The translations under genes and the position numbers were made by a program. Positions 52,576 to 61,208 of a stretch of DNA of 64,000 nt are shown piece after piece; the first letter of the stretch is position 1; the number at the start of each line of letters is the position of its first letter. The DNA lies in contig JAGHUA010000048.1 in NCBI GenBank assembly GCA_018065085.1, positions 1-64,000 on the forward strand, in the 5' to 3' direction. This stretch comes from Candidatus Liminaster caballi (GTDB lineage Bacteria > Bacteroidota > Bacteroidia > Bacteroidales > UBA3663). The notes below the pieces were generated by a model. The model searched no databases and was not told where the DNA came from. It saw only the letters and a list, made by a program, of their open reading frames with translations.

Positions 52576-53847
52576 ATGGAAAGAACATGGCGCTGGTTCG
52601 GCAAGAAAGATAAGATTACGCTTGCCCAGCTTAAGCAGATTGGTGTGGAGGGTATCGTAACCGCCCTTCACGACGTGCCTCTCGGCGAGGTATGGACACG
52701 TGAGAAGATTCATGAACTCAAGGAATATATTGAGAGTTATGGAATGAAGTGGAGCGTTGTTGAGTCGCTTCCTGTTGTCGAAACCCTGAAGTATGGCGGT
52801 CCTGACCGCGATCATCAGATTGAGGTTTATAAGCAGTCGCTTCGTAACCTCGGCGAGGAAGGCATCAAGTGTATCTGCTACAACTTCATGCCTGTGCTCG
52901 ACTGGGCTCGTACCGATCTCTCGCACGATAATCCTAACGGTGCAAACAATCTCTATATGGATTGGGGTGAGTTCGCTTACTTCGACATTCACATCCTCAA
53001 GCGTGAAGATGCACGCAAGGATTGGGCTGCATTCTCTGTTGAGCACAAGTGGGGACGCGATCTCGTTGCCGAGGCTGACAAGATCAAGGAGACAGCAACT
53101 CCAGAGTTTGATCATGAGATGGTGAACAATATCATCATCAAGACTCAGGGCTTTGTGTCGGGCAACTTCAGCGAGGGCGATTCTGCTCCTGTCCAGAAGT
53201 TCCGCGACCTTCTGAAACTCTATGATGGAATCGACAAGCAGCAGCTCCAGGCCAACATGAAGTACTGGCTTGAGGCAATCATGCCAATCTGTGATGAATA
53301 CGATATCAATATGTGCGTTCATCCGGACGATCCTCCTTATCCTGTATTCGGTCTGCCTCGTATCATCGGCCGTACAGAGGATATCCAGTGGATGCTCGAT
53401 GCCGTGCCTAACAAGCATAACGGTCTCACATTCTGCGCCGGTTCGTTCTCTGCAGGCGAACACAACGACTGTGTGGCAATGGCCAAGCAGTTTGCCGATC
53501 GCACTCATTTCGTACACCTCCGCAGCTGCCACATCTTCCCTAATGGCAACTTCACCGAGGCTTCGCACCTTGGCGGACGTGGCAACCTTATCGAGCTCTG
53601 CCGCATCTTCGAGCAGGCCGAGAAGGACGGTAAGTGCAACTCAGGTCGCCGTCTTCCAATGCGCGTGGATCATGGTATGACATTCACCGATGTTCCTGGT
53701 GGCGTATTCGATGAGAGCAACCACGGTCATAACTCTGGCTACACTCTCCTTGGCCGTATGTTCGCCATGGGTCAGATTCAGGGCGTGCTCGCCACTGTCG
53801 ATCGCGAACTCGGCATCGAGTACAAGCAGCCTGGCTTCTATGATTGA
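52576..53847 (+). CDS. uxuA: Mannonate dehydratase
   Basis: 423 residues, slightly longer than E. coli UxuA. TIM-barrel family blocks are visible: MERTWRWFG, GVEGIVTALHDVP, CICYNFMPVLDWARTDL, CVHPDDPPYPVFGLPRI (metal-site His and Asp) and RVDHGMTFTDVPGG. It removes water from D-mannonate to give 2-keto-3-deoxygluconate, the step after UxuB in hexuronate catabolism. A terminator follows at 53872. Confidence 0.96.
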   Translation: MERTWRWFGKKDKITLAQLKQIGVEGIVTALHDVPLGEVWTREKIHELKEYIESYGMKWSVVESLPVVETLKYGGPDRDHQIEVYKQSLRNLGEEGIKCICYNFMPVLDWARTDLSHDNPNGANNLYMDWGEFAYFDIHILKREDARKDWAAFSVEHKWGRDLVAEADKIKETATPEFDHEMVNNIIIKTQGFVSGNFSEGDSAPVQKFRDLLKLYDGIDKQQLQANMKYWLEAIMPICDEYDINMCVHPDDPPYPVFGLPRIIGRTEDIQWMLDAVPNKHNGLTFCAGSFSAGEHNDCVAMAKQFADRTHFVHLRSCHIFPNGNFTEASHLGGRGNLIELCRIFEQAEKDGKCNSGRRLPMRVDHGMTFTDVPGGVFDESNHGHNSGYTLLGRMFAMGQIQGVLATVDRELGIEYKQPGFYD

Positions 53848-53871
53848 TCGTAGAGTCTATTGACTGAGAAT

Positions 53872-53906
53872 AAAAAAGACCGCCCCGGATAGGGCGGCCT
53901 TTTTTA
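53872..53906. terminator. Bidirectional intrinsic terminator after uxuA
   Basis: CCGCCC pairs with GGGCGG around CGGATA, with AAAAAA before and TTTTTT after. It works for both the plus-strand uxuA and the minus-strand ettA. The 9-bp array begins inside its T-run. Confidence 0.85.
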
Positions 53907-54027
53907 TTGGTCATATTGGACTGATTAGCCTAATTAGCCTAATTGGTCTTATTGGCCTAATTGGTCTAATTGGTCTAATTGGTCTTATTGGCCTAATTGG
54001 CCTAATTGGTCTCATTGGCCTAATAGG
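53902..54027 (+). repeat. 9-bp tandem array (14 units, YCTAATTGG-type)
   Basis: Fourteen consecutive 9-base units in exact register, most of them CCTAATTGG, TCTAATTGG or TCTTATTGG. It lies between the convergent ends of uxuA and ettA. The units differ by one or two bases, so it is old or under slippage. Reading it in any frame gives no plausible protein. Confidence 0.9.
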
Positions 54028-54047
54028 ACTAACTTCCTCTCAGATAA

Positions 54048-55739
54048 TCAGTCATCCATGAGCTTGCGGTAGCGAGCACGTTTAGGTTCTTCAATGCCGA
54101 GACGCTTTGCCTTGTTGATCTCATAGTCGGTGTATGAGCCCTCGAAGAAGAACACCTCACCGTTGCCCTCGAACGCGAGGATGTGGGTGCAGATACGATC
54201 GAGGAACCAGCGGTCGTGGCTGATTACCACAGCACAGCCTGCAAACTGTTCGAGACCTTCTTCTAATGCGCGCAATGTGTTAACGTCAATGTCATTGGTC
54301 GGCTCGTCGAGGAGCAATACGTTGCCTTCTTCCTTCAGGGCCATTGCCAGATGCAGACGGTTGCGTTCGCCGCCGGAAAGCACGCCGCAGAGTTTGCCCT
54401 GATCGGCGCCAGAGAAGTTGAAGCGCGAAAGGTAAGCGCGGACGTTGATGTCCCTGCCTCCCATGCGCATCAGTTCGTTGCCGCCACTCACCACCTCGAA
54501 GATTGACTTCTTTGGGTCGATGTCCTTGTGCTGCTGGTCAACGTATGCAAGTTTCACGGTCTCGCCTTCTGTAAATTCGCCAGAATCCTGATGCTCAAGG
54601 CCCATGATCATTCGGAAGAGCGTAGTCTTGCCAGCACCGTTAGGACCGATGATACCTACGATTCCGTTAGGTGGAAGCATGAAGTTGAGGTCGTTCATCA
54701 GCACCTTATCGCCGAATGCCTTCTTGACGTGGATGGCTTCGATGACCTTATTGCCAAGACGCGGTCCGTTAGGGATGAAGATCTCAAGCTTCTCTTCGCG
54801 TTCCTTCTGCTCCTCGTTCATCATCTTGTCGTACGAATTCAGACGGGCCTTGCCCTTTGCCTGACGGGCTTTCGGTGCCATGCGCACCCATTCCAACTCG
54901 CGTTCCAAAGTCTTGCGACGCTTTGATGCGGTCTTCTCCTCCTGAGCCATACGTGTGGTCTTCTGGTCGAGCCATGATGAGTAGTTGCCCTTCCATGGAA
55001 TGCCCTCGCCGCGGTCCAGTTCGAGAATCCATTCTGAAACATCGTCAAGGAAATAACGGTCGTGAGTAACGGCGATAACCGTTCCCTCATATTGCTGGAG
55101 GTGCTGCTCAAGCCAGTCGATTGATTCTGCATCGAGGTGGTTGGTCGGCTCATCGAGGAGGAGCACGTCCGGCTTCTGGAGCAGGAGTCGGCAAAGAGCC
55201 ACACGTCGGCGTTCGCCGCCCGAGAGAGTTGTCACAGGCGAGTCGCCAGACGGACAGTGGAGAGCTGCCATTGCGCGATCGAGTTTTGAATCGATGTTCC
55301 ATGCGTCTGTTGCATCGATGATGTCCTGCAGTTCTGCCTGACGGTTGATGAGCTTATCCATCTTGTCAGGATCCTCAAGGTATTCAGGTTCGGCGAACTT
55401 CATGTTCACCTCCTCGTATTCAGCAAGGGCATCGTAGATGTGCTGGACGCCTTCCATGACGTTCTCCTTGACAGTCTTCTGCTCGTCGAGCTTTGGATCC
55501 TGTTCGAGGTAGCCTACGCTGTATCCAGGGCTCCAAACCACTTCGCCCTGCGATGGCTGGATGATGCCGGCAATGATCTTCATAAGCGTAGATTTACCAG
55601 CACCGTTAAGACCTATGATGCCGATCTTGGCTCCATAGAAGAAGCTGATGTAGATGTTCTTAAGTACTGTTTTCTGCGTTTGTGGGATGGTGTGTGTACA
55701 ATTCACCAAAGAGAAGATGATTTTCTTGTCGTCAGCCAT
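54048..55739 (-). CDS. ettA: ABC-F ATPase EttA (energy-dependent translational throttle)
   Basis: 563 residues, normal length. Two ABC domains are present: Walker A GLNGAGKST with LSGGERRR and LLLDEPTNHLD, then GPNGAGKTT with LSGGERNR and LLLDEPTNDID. The linker between them (about 240-320, rich in Lys/Arg/Glu) is the P-site-tRNA interaction motif of ABC-F proteins. There are no membrane segments. EttA binds the ribosomal E site and gates the first elongation step according to ATP/ADP. No own TAnnTTTG box is evident just upstream. Confidence 0.95.
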   Translation of the reverse strand: MADDKKIIFSLVNCTHTIPQTQKTVLKNIYISFFYGAKIGIIGLNGAGKSTLMKIIAGIIQPSQGEVVWSPGYSVGYLEQDPKLDEQKTVKENVMEGVQHIYDALAEYEEVNMKFAEPEYLEDPDKMDKLINRQAELQDIIDATDAWNIDSKLDRAMAALHCPSGDSPVTTLSGGERRRVALCRLLLQKPDVLLLDEPTNHLDAESIDWLEQHLQQYEGTVIAVTHDRYFLDDVSEWILELDRGEGIPWKGNYSSWLDQKTTRMAQEEKTASKRRKTLERELEWVRMAPKARQAKGKARLNSYDKMMNEEQKEREEKLEIFIPNGPRLGNKVIEAIHVKKAFGDKVLMNDLNFMLPPNGIVGIIGPNGAGKTTLFRMIMGLEHQDSGEFTEGETVKLAYVDQQHKDIDPKKSIFEVVSGGNELMRMGGRDINVRAYLSRFNFSGADQGKLCGVLSGGERNRLHLAMALKEEGNVLLLDEPTNDIDVNTLRALEEGLEQFAGCAVVISHDRWFLDRICTHILAFEGNGEVFFFEGSYTDYEINKAKRLGIEEPKRARYRKLMDD

Positions 55740-55782
55740 ATTTACAATTTTACGAGTTACGGTTTATCAATTATCAATTTTG

Positions 55783-55818
55783 AATTATGCATTCTGAGTT
55801 GTCAATTATGCATTCTGA
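55783..55818 (+). repeat. 15-bp direct repeat (AATTATGCATTCTGA)
   Basis: Two exact copies, 55783-55797 and 55804-55818, lie in the 86-base gap between the membrane AraC-type gene and ettA. Similar AT-rich words occur at 35312-35363. Confidence 0.7.
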
Positions 55819-55825
55819 TCAGAAT

Positions 55826-57007
55826 TCAATAATTCTCTCCAGCCACCTCCTTGTAGGTTCTCATCATCAGTCCGATTGAGTGGAAGCCGCATTGGGCAGC
55901 AAGGAGTGGGAGAGGAGTGTTTGGGTGTGCTTTGCGATAACGCGAGAGATAGGCCACGCGCTGGATGTCAACATACTGGTTGTAGTTCACACCATGGAAA
56001 TGATGCAGGAGATTGTCGAGCACATGTGTGCTGATGCCGAGCATCGAACTGACGGCATACCTGCTCATGCCAGGCATACGGTAACACTCTTTTTCGCGCA
56101 TGATCACGTGCAGTTCCTTTCTAAGGTTAAGGGCGTTATAGCCAAGCGAATCTTCCTCCTCGTCATCAAATTCATGCTTGCGCTCGATGTGGACGGGCAG
56201 ATCTTCGAAGAACGTATCGTCCTGTCTTCTGAGCGAGATTAGAGGCTTGTCCAGTTGAAGTCCCAGCCAACCATACAGGCACATGCCGATGCCCACGCTT
56301 ACGAAGAGCGCCACAGCCATCCAAGGATTATCGAGATAGTAGCTGCGGTCAACGAACATGCGCAGGGCCGATGACGGGAAGATGCCGGCATAGGCGAAGA
56401 TCTGGAGATGCAGCGGGCGGATGCGTCCACCACGGAACAGGAACCGGAAGATGTCGCCGGGCTTGTAGTTGCTCGACCACAGCAGATAGATCATGTAGCC
56501 AAGAAGTACATCCAGCGAGCCGAAGATAAGGAACTCGTGTATGTCTATCGTGCAGACATCAAACATCTTGTAGAGCAGTTTGTCGGTCATCGAGATGTCG
56601 GCAGGCATGATTCGTTCGGCTGTGATGAAGTCCGCAGTACGTTCTACGCCCAGCATCATACAGCTGATGAGCGAAAGGATACCATTGGACAACGGCAGGA
56701 TGAAGCACAGCAGTATCTTCCAGTCGAATTTCTGTGAGTTGCTATAGAGCGACCAAAGGAACAGCAAAGTGACCCAAGGCAATATTGGGGCAAGTATTCG
56801 TAGGACGATACCTGTCGCAACCGTAACCAGATCAACCTTGACTTCGAGGAAGACAAACGTATCGGCAAGCAGGTAGATGGCCGTCAGAATCGACAGGCAC
56901 GCAAGAATTCTCATTGACAGAGTCTTGTGCTTTTGCGACAGAAAGACAGCAAACCAAACAACGCCTATGGCGAACGGTGTCAGCAAAAGAAACAGAAGAG
57001 GTTGCAT
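55826..57007 (-). CDS. Membrane-bound AraC-type HTH regulator
   Basis: 393 residues. The N-terminal half has about six to seven membrane segments (residues 3-25, 32-55 and onward to about 255). The C-terminal half is cytoplasmic, with an AraC-like helix-turn-helix (about 310-390; ISTHVLDNLLHHFHGVNYNQYVDIQRVAYL and a second helix pair ending GLMMRTYKEVAG). It probably senses a membrane or lipid-soluble signal and binds DNA directly. It lies 31 bases after xylB on the same strand, and its target is unknown. Confidence 0.8.
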   Translation of the reverse strand: MQPLLFLLLTPFAIGVVWFAVFLSQKHKTLSMRILACLSILTAIYLLADTFVFLEVKVDLVTVATGIVLRILAPILPWVTLLFLWSLYSNSQKFDWKILLCFILPLSNGILSLISCMMLGVERTADFITAERIMPADISMTDKLLYKMFDVCTIDIHEFLIFGSLDVLLGYMIYLLWSSNYKPGDIFRFLFRGGRIRPLHLQIFAYAGIFPSSALRMFVDRSYYLDNPWMAVALFVSVGIGMCLYGWLGLQLDKPLISLRRQDDTFFEDLPVHIERKHEFDDEEEDSLGYNALNLRKELHVIMREKECYRMPGMSRYAVSSMLGISTHVLDNLLHHFHGVNYNQYVDIQRVAYLSRYRKAHPNTPLPLLAAQCGFHSIGLMMRTYKEVAGENY

Positions 57008-57038
57008 CTGGATTACGGATTTGTTTTTTTGTGTGGGG

Positions 57039-58529
57039 TTATGCGTTCAATGCTTTCTTCCAGCGCTCGTATGCAGCCTTGTATTCGGCTGTCTCGGCAA
57101 CAGGAGCCTCCGTAGCGATGTGCTTGAGGGTCTTGAAGGCGTCGTCGCTGTCCTTGTAGATACCTGCACCGATACCAGCACCGTATGCTGCACCTACCGA
57201 ACCGTCGGTCTCATAGAGTTCGATCGAAGCGCCTGTTACGGCAGCAAGTGTGCGACGGAAGAGAGGCGAGAGGAAGAGGTTGGCATGACCTGCCTTGATG
57301 GTCTTGATGTCCATGCCCATGGCGGTCATGATCTCCATGCCGTATGCAAACGAGAAGGCGATACCTTCCTGAGCAGCACGGAGCATGTGTGCCTTGGTGT
57401 GGATGTTGAAGTTGATGCCGTGAACGCTGGCTCCTGGGTTCTGGTTCTGGAGAACGCGCTCGGCACCGTTGCCGAATGGGATTACCGAAAGTCCTTCAGC
57501 ACCAACAGGTACAGACTCGGCAAGATCGTTCATCGCACCGTAGGAGATGCCCTCTGGTGCCACTGTGCGACGCATCCATGCATTCAGGATACCTGTGCCG
57601 TTGATGCAGAGCAGGACGCCGAGACGTGTCTGGCCGTTCTCGCCGTGGTTGACGTGGGCGAATGTGTTGACGCGGCTCTTTGGATCGTAGTTGACATCGC
57701 CAAGCACACCATATACAACACCCGAGGTGCCGCCTGTAGCAGCAATCTCACCTGGTTTCATTACGTTGAGCGAAAGGGCATTGTTCGGCTGGTCGCCGCC
57801 ACGGTAGCTGATAGGTGTGCCGGCAGGCAGACCGAGTTCCTTGGCGATTGCCTCGCATACGCGGCTCTGAACTGAGAATGTAGGAACGATCTCAGAGATG
57901 ATTGACTCAGGGAAACCGAAGTGCTGCATCACATCCTTGCTCACGCAGTTGTTCTTGAAGTCCCAGAACATACCCTCTGACAGACCGCTGACGGTGGTCT
58001 TCTTGTCGCCGCCCGAAAGACGGAGCGCGATGTAGTCGCCAGGAAGCATGATCTTGTCAATCTTGGCAAAGAGCTCAGGTTCGTTCTCCTTGACCCATGC
58101 CAGCTTTGCAGCTGTGAAGTTGCCAGGGCTGTTGAGAAGGTGCGAAAGACACTTGTCGCCGCCGATTGCCTCGAATGCGGCATTGCCGTATGGCACTGCA
58201 CGACCGTCGCACCAGATGATACTTGGACGAAGTGGCTTGCCGTCCTTATCGACGCATACAAGTCCGTGCATCTGATATGAGATGCCGATGGCAGCAACCT
58301 GTGAGAGTGTGTCTGCGCTGCCTGCCTTCTCAGCCACGCGCTTGGTGGCCTGCTTCAGCTCGTCCCACCACATCTCCGGTTCCTGCTCAGCCCATCCTGC
58401 CTGCTTTGAGGTGATTGGTGCCTCGGCGTCTGGGTATTGAGCGCTTGCTACTGTTTTACCTGTCTCTGCATCGACCAGCGAAGCCTTCACTGACGATGTT
58501 CCGATGTCATATCCTAAAAGAAGTCTCAT
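57039..58529 (-). CDS. xylB: Xylulokinase (FGGY family)
   Basis: 496 residues, typical length. FGGY motifs include the N-terminal GYDIGTSSVKASLVD (phosphate-binding) and ISYQMHGLV with IIWCDGRA, and the second-domain ATGGTSGVVYG and GAAYGAGIGAG (adenine-binding). The QMHG motif and length favour D-xylulose; ribulose and other pentulose kinases are close relatives. It lies in a run with a Nudix-type regulator upstream (27 bases) and the AraC-type membrane regulator downstream, consistent with pentose use. Confidence 0.9.
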   Translation of the reverse strand: MRLLLGYDIGTSSVKASLVDAETGKTVASAQYPDAEAPITSKQAGWAEQEPEMWWDELKQATKRVAEKAGSADTLSQVAAIGISYQMHGLVCVDKDGKPLRPSIIWCDGRAVPYGNAAFEAIGGDKCLSHLLNSPGNFTAAKLAWVKENEPELFAKIDKIMLPGDYIALRLSGGDKKTTVSGLSEGMFWDFKNNCVSKDVMQHFGFPESIISEIVPTFSVQSRVCEAIAKELGLPAGTPISYRGGDQPNNALSLNVMKPGEIAATGGTSGVVYGVLGDVNYDPKSRVNTFAHVNHGENGQTRLGVLLCINGTGILNAWMRRTVAPEGISYGAMNDLAESVPVGAEGLSVIPFGNGAERVLQNQNPGASVHGINFNIHTKAHMLRAAQEGIAFSFAYGMEIMTAMGMDIKTIKAGHANLFLSPLFRRTLAAVTGASIELYETDGSVGAAYGAGIGAGIYKDSDDAFKTLKHIATEAPVAETAEYKAAYERWKKALNA

Positions 58530-58556
58530 GTGATTTTATTATATTAAATTAAACAA

Positions 58557-59297
58557 TTATTTCTTCATCTTTGATGCCTGGAACTTATAGTATCTTGCGG
58601 CGCGATGGCTCACGTTCTGTTCCCATTCGTCGAGCGGCACGATGTACGGCTTTGAGAGCACGAGTTTCGAGAAGTTGCGCACATCGATTTCGTGTCCGCA
58701 GATCTGTTCGTAGAGGTGGCGCATCTGCAAGGCGGTGAACTTGGCAGGCAGCATCTCGAAGATAACCTGCGGCTGCAGGCTCGACAGCTGTTCCAGTTCC
58801 TTCAGCACCTCGCGTATGATGTCGCCGTGATCGAAGGCAAGGTCGGGCATCTCGTTGACTTTATACCATGCCGCCTCATAGCCGGCAAACTTGCGGTGAG
58901 TGCGATTGTTGATCTTGACCACCGACAGATATGCAATGGTCACAATACGACCGATTTTCTGATTGATTGCATTCTCCAGCCAGAGCACATCCTTCGGGTC
59001 GTTGGTACGTGTGGGCGAACCGAAGGCGCGGAATTGCTTCACATAATGATTGCGCGTACCGGTCAATTGGTTGATGATGTCGTTGGCGGCATCATCTGGA
59101 TTTTCCATCGTATAGAGGAGTCGGCCAGGCAGCTTGGCTCGCGAATATCGTGCGTCTGGATTTTCATCGGCATGGCGTGTCAGGAGCACCTGCAGCGATT
59201 CGCCGTCAAATCCGAGTATGACGCAGTCGATTGAGACGTGCGGGTCGAATGTATGATCGATTGTGTTTTGTTTCATGAACGATAGCTGTGTTTTCAT
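58557..59297 (-). CDS. Nudix-domain transcriptional regulator (NrtR/AraR-like)
   Basis: 246 residues. A Nudix-like domain (about 20-150; VSIDCVILGFDGESLQVLLTRH) lacks the canonical GX5EX7REUXEEXGU catalytic box, so hydrolysis is unlikely. The C-terminal part (about 160-246) is a winged helix-turn-helix (FTALQMRHLYEQICGHEIDVRNFSKLVL). This is the NrtR-family regulator layout; in Bacteroides the arabinose regulator AraR belongs to it. Being directly upstream of xylB, it probably controls pentose genes; the effector is unknown. ATG 59276 is a second possible start. Confidence 0.85.
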   Translation of the reverse strand: MKTQLSFMKQNTIDHTFDPHVSIDCVILGFDGESLQVLLTRHADENPDARYSRAKLPGRLLYTMENPDDAANDIINQLTGTRNHYVKQFRAFGSPTRTNDPKDVLWLENAINQKIGRIVTIAYLSVVKINNRTHRKFAGYEAAWYKVNEMPDLAFDHGDIIREVLKELEQLSSLQPQVIFEMLPAKFTALQMRHLYEQICGHEIDVRNFSKLVLSKPYIVPLDEWEQNVSHRAARYYKFQASKMKK

Positions 59298-59311
59298 AAT
59301 GTTTTACGCGG

Positions 59312-59343
59312 CAAAGATAACAATAAAAACAATCTCTTGCAAA
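59312..59343 (-). promoter_or_regulatory. Promoter of the Nudix-regulator/xylB run
   Basis: On the minus strand: TTTG (59340-59343), 20 bases, TATCTTTG (59312-59319). Full consensus; the ATG at 59297 is only 14 bases away, so the leader is short. Confidence 0.78.
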
Positions 59344-59432
59344 TATTTTTCCGTTTTTTTATTAAACTATCGTTTATTATCTGCTGAGTTCGGGCAAAAA
59401 TATGGCGCAAATCATTGATTTTTGCCCTAAAA

Positions 59433-59464
59433 TTTGCTTATTACGATTATTTGCGCTATATTTG
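59433..59464 (+). promoter_or_regulatory. Promoter of the alkaline phosphatase gene
   Basis: TTTG (59433-59436), 20 bases, TATATTTG (59457-59464). Full consensus, diverging from the regulator promoter. No Pho box was recognised by eye. Confidence 0.78.
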
Positions 59465-59494
59465 CACGCAGAATAATGTAAAATGTACAACAAT

Positions 59495-60934
59495 ATGAAA
59501 AACCTCATTTTCTCATTTGCGACAGCCGTGCTTGCCTTCACTGGTTTTACTTCGTGCGCGCAGCAGGAACAGCCACAGAAGGCTAAGTATGTGTTCTATT
59601 TCATTACCGATGGAACAGGCGTCAACACCGTGCAGGGCACAGAATACTATCTCTCGCAGAAGCAGGGAGTTATCGGTCGCACACCTCTGTGCATGACACA
59701 GTTGCCTGTCGTTGGCGTTTCTGCCACATGGAGTGCTTCGAGCGATGTCACCGACTCGGCTGCTTCGGGCACGGCACTCGCATCGGGCACAAAGACTTAC
59801 AATAATTCCATTGGTATGGCAACCGACTCTGTGACGCCGCTTGTCGGCCTTGCCCAGAAAGCCAAGGATTCCGGATGGGCAGTTGGTGTCGGTTCTACGG
59901 CTCCTGTCAACCATGCCACACCTGCCGCCCAGTTTGCACATCAGGTGACACGTCATGACTATTTCCAGATTGCCTGCCAGATGACCACAGCAGGTTTTGA
60001 CTTTTACGGCGGCGGCAGCATTGCCATGCAGCGCGGCTATGACCGTCCGGAGGTGCGTGACTCTATTTATAATGCTTTGCGCGAAGCCGGTTACACCGTG
60101 ACCTTCAGCCTTGAGGACTATGAGGCAAACGGCCGCAATGCCGACAAGCTTGTGATGCTTCAGGGCGATGTGCCTGACAGCTACAGCATTCCTTACTGGA
60201 TCGACCGCAAGCCTGGACAGGTGACCATCGCCGATCAGGTAAAGGCTGAGCTTGACCTTCTCTATGCCAAGGCTCAGAAAAACGGCACCGGTTTCTTCCT
60301 CATGAACGAGGCAGGCGGTAAGGTCGATTTCGCATGTCATGCCAACGACGGTGCAACAGCCTTCGAGGAGGTTCTTGCCTGCGACAGCTGCGTGCGCATC
60401 GCCTATGATTTCTATCTCCAGCATCCGGACGAGACCCTCATCGTGATTACAGCCGATCATGAGACAGGCGGCCTCACACTCGGCTATGGCCCTGGCGGCT
60501 ACAGCATTCACACAGAGGTGTTTGCCAATCAGACATGCAGCAAGGACGAATCTACACGCCATTTCCAGGCTCTCCGTTCAGCCACTCACAACAAGGTGAC
60601 TTGGGATCAGGTCAAGGAACAGCTTGGCAAGGATTTCGGATTCTGGCAGGGTGTCGGTATCTCTGAAAGCGAGGAGAAGGAACTCGCTGATATCTACAAG
60701 CGTTCGTTTGTCGGCAAGATGGCCAACGAGGAGAACCTCTACAGCTCTAACGAACCTATCGTGGCTCTTGCCGTTCGCATCCTCAATAACAAGGCTTGCA
60801 TGGGTTGGACCACAGGCGGTCACACTGCTGGCCTTGTGCCTGTCTATGCCTGCGGCGTTGGTCAGGAACTCTTCATGGGCCATAACGACAATGCCCAGGT
60901 TCTGCTCAACATCGCCAAGGCCATGGGCTTCTGA
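59495..60934 (+). CDS. Alkaline phosphatase family lipoprotein
   Basis: 479 residues from ATG 59495; ATG 59483 adds four residues before the same signal. The lipoprotein signal ends FTSC (C21). Phosphomonoesterase features are present: ITDGTG (metal-site D39), DVTDSAASGTALASGTKT with nucleophile S88, a NEAGGKVDFACHAND block (metal His/Asp), ITADHETGG (metal Asp-His) and GGHTAGLVPVYACG (metal His). All metal ligands expected of the family appear present. It is anchored in the envelope and releases phosphate from organic esters. Confidence 0.92.
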   Translation: MKNLIFSFATAVLAFTGFTSCAQQEQPQKAKYVFYFITDGTGVNTVQGTEYYLSQKQGVIGRTPLCMTQLPVVGVSATWSASSDVTDSAASGTALASGTKTYNNSIGMATDSVTPLVGLAQKAKDSGWAVGVGSTAPVNHATPAAQFAHQVTRHDYFQIACQMTTAGFDFYGGGSIAMQRGYDRPEVRDSIYNALREAGYTVTFSLEDYEANGRNADKLVMLQGDVPDSYSIPYWIDRKPGQVTIADQVKAELDLLYAKAQKNGTGFFLMNEAGGKVDFACHANDGATAFEEVLACDSCVRIAYDFYLQHPDETLIVITADHETGGLTLGYGPGGYSIHTEVFANQTCSKDESTRHFQALRSATHNKVTWDQVKEQLGKDFGFWQGVGISESEEKELADIYKRSFVGKMANEENLYSSNEPIVALAVRILNNKACMGWTTGGHTAGLVPVYACGVGQELFMGHNDNAQVLLNIAKAMGF

Positions 60935-60954
60935 TCCCGTGCGTTTCTTTTTAC

Positions 60955-61031
60955 TCCGTCAAAGGAATTCAAAGGAAATCAATGTTCCAGACTTGACTTG
61001 AATATGATTTTCTATGATTTCGTATGATGGA
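60955..61031. repeat. Gene-less copy of the GxxExxY-element inverted repeats
   Basis: A left arm (60955-60981, TCCGTCAAAGGAATTC start) and right arm (61005-61031, CGTATGATGGA end) match the arms around the GxxExxY gene at 47.4-47.9 kb, but only 23 bases lie between them here. A partial further left arm begins at 61041 (TCCGTCAAGGGAAGG). It could be a remnant, a solo palindrome or a miniature element. Confidence 0.65.
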
Positions 61032-61126
61032 TGATTAAACTCCGTCAAGGGAAGGCAAATCTGCATGGCATTAATGGACGATTTATTGCGCGCAAAACAT
61101 AAATAATATAAAAAATCTGCGGAATA

Positions 61127-61158
61127 TTTGGTGGTTTCGCAGATTTTTTGTATCTTTG
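61127..61158 (+). promoter_or_regulatory. Promoter of the trigger factor gene
   Basis: TTTG (61127-61130), 20 bases, TATCTTTG (61151-61158). Full consensus, about 50 bases before ATG 61209. Confidence 0.8.
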
Positions 61159-61208
61159 CGCCCACGAAAATTGTGTTCGGAAATAATTATTAACTAAAAT
61201 ATACAGAA

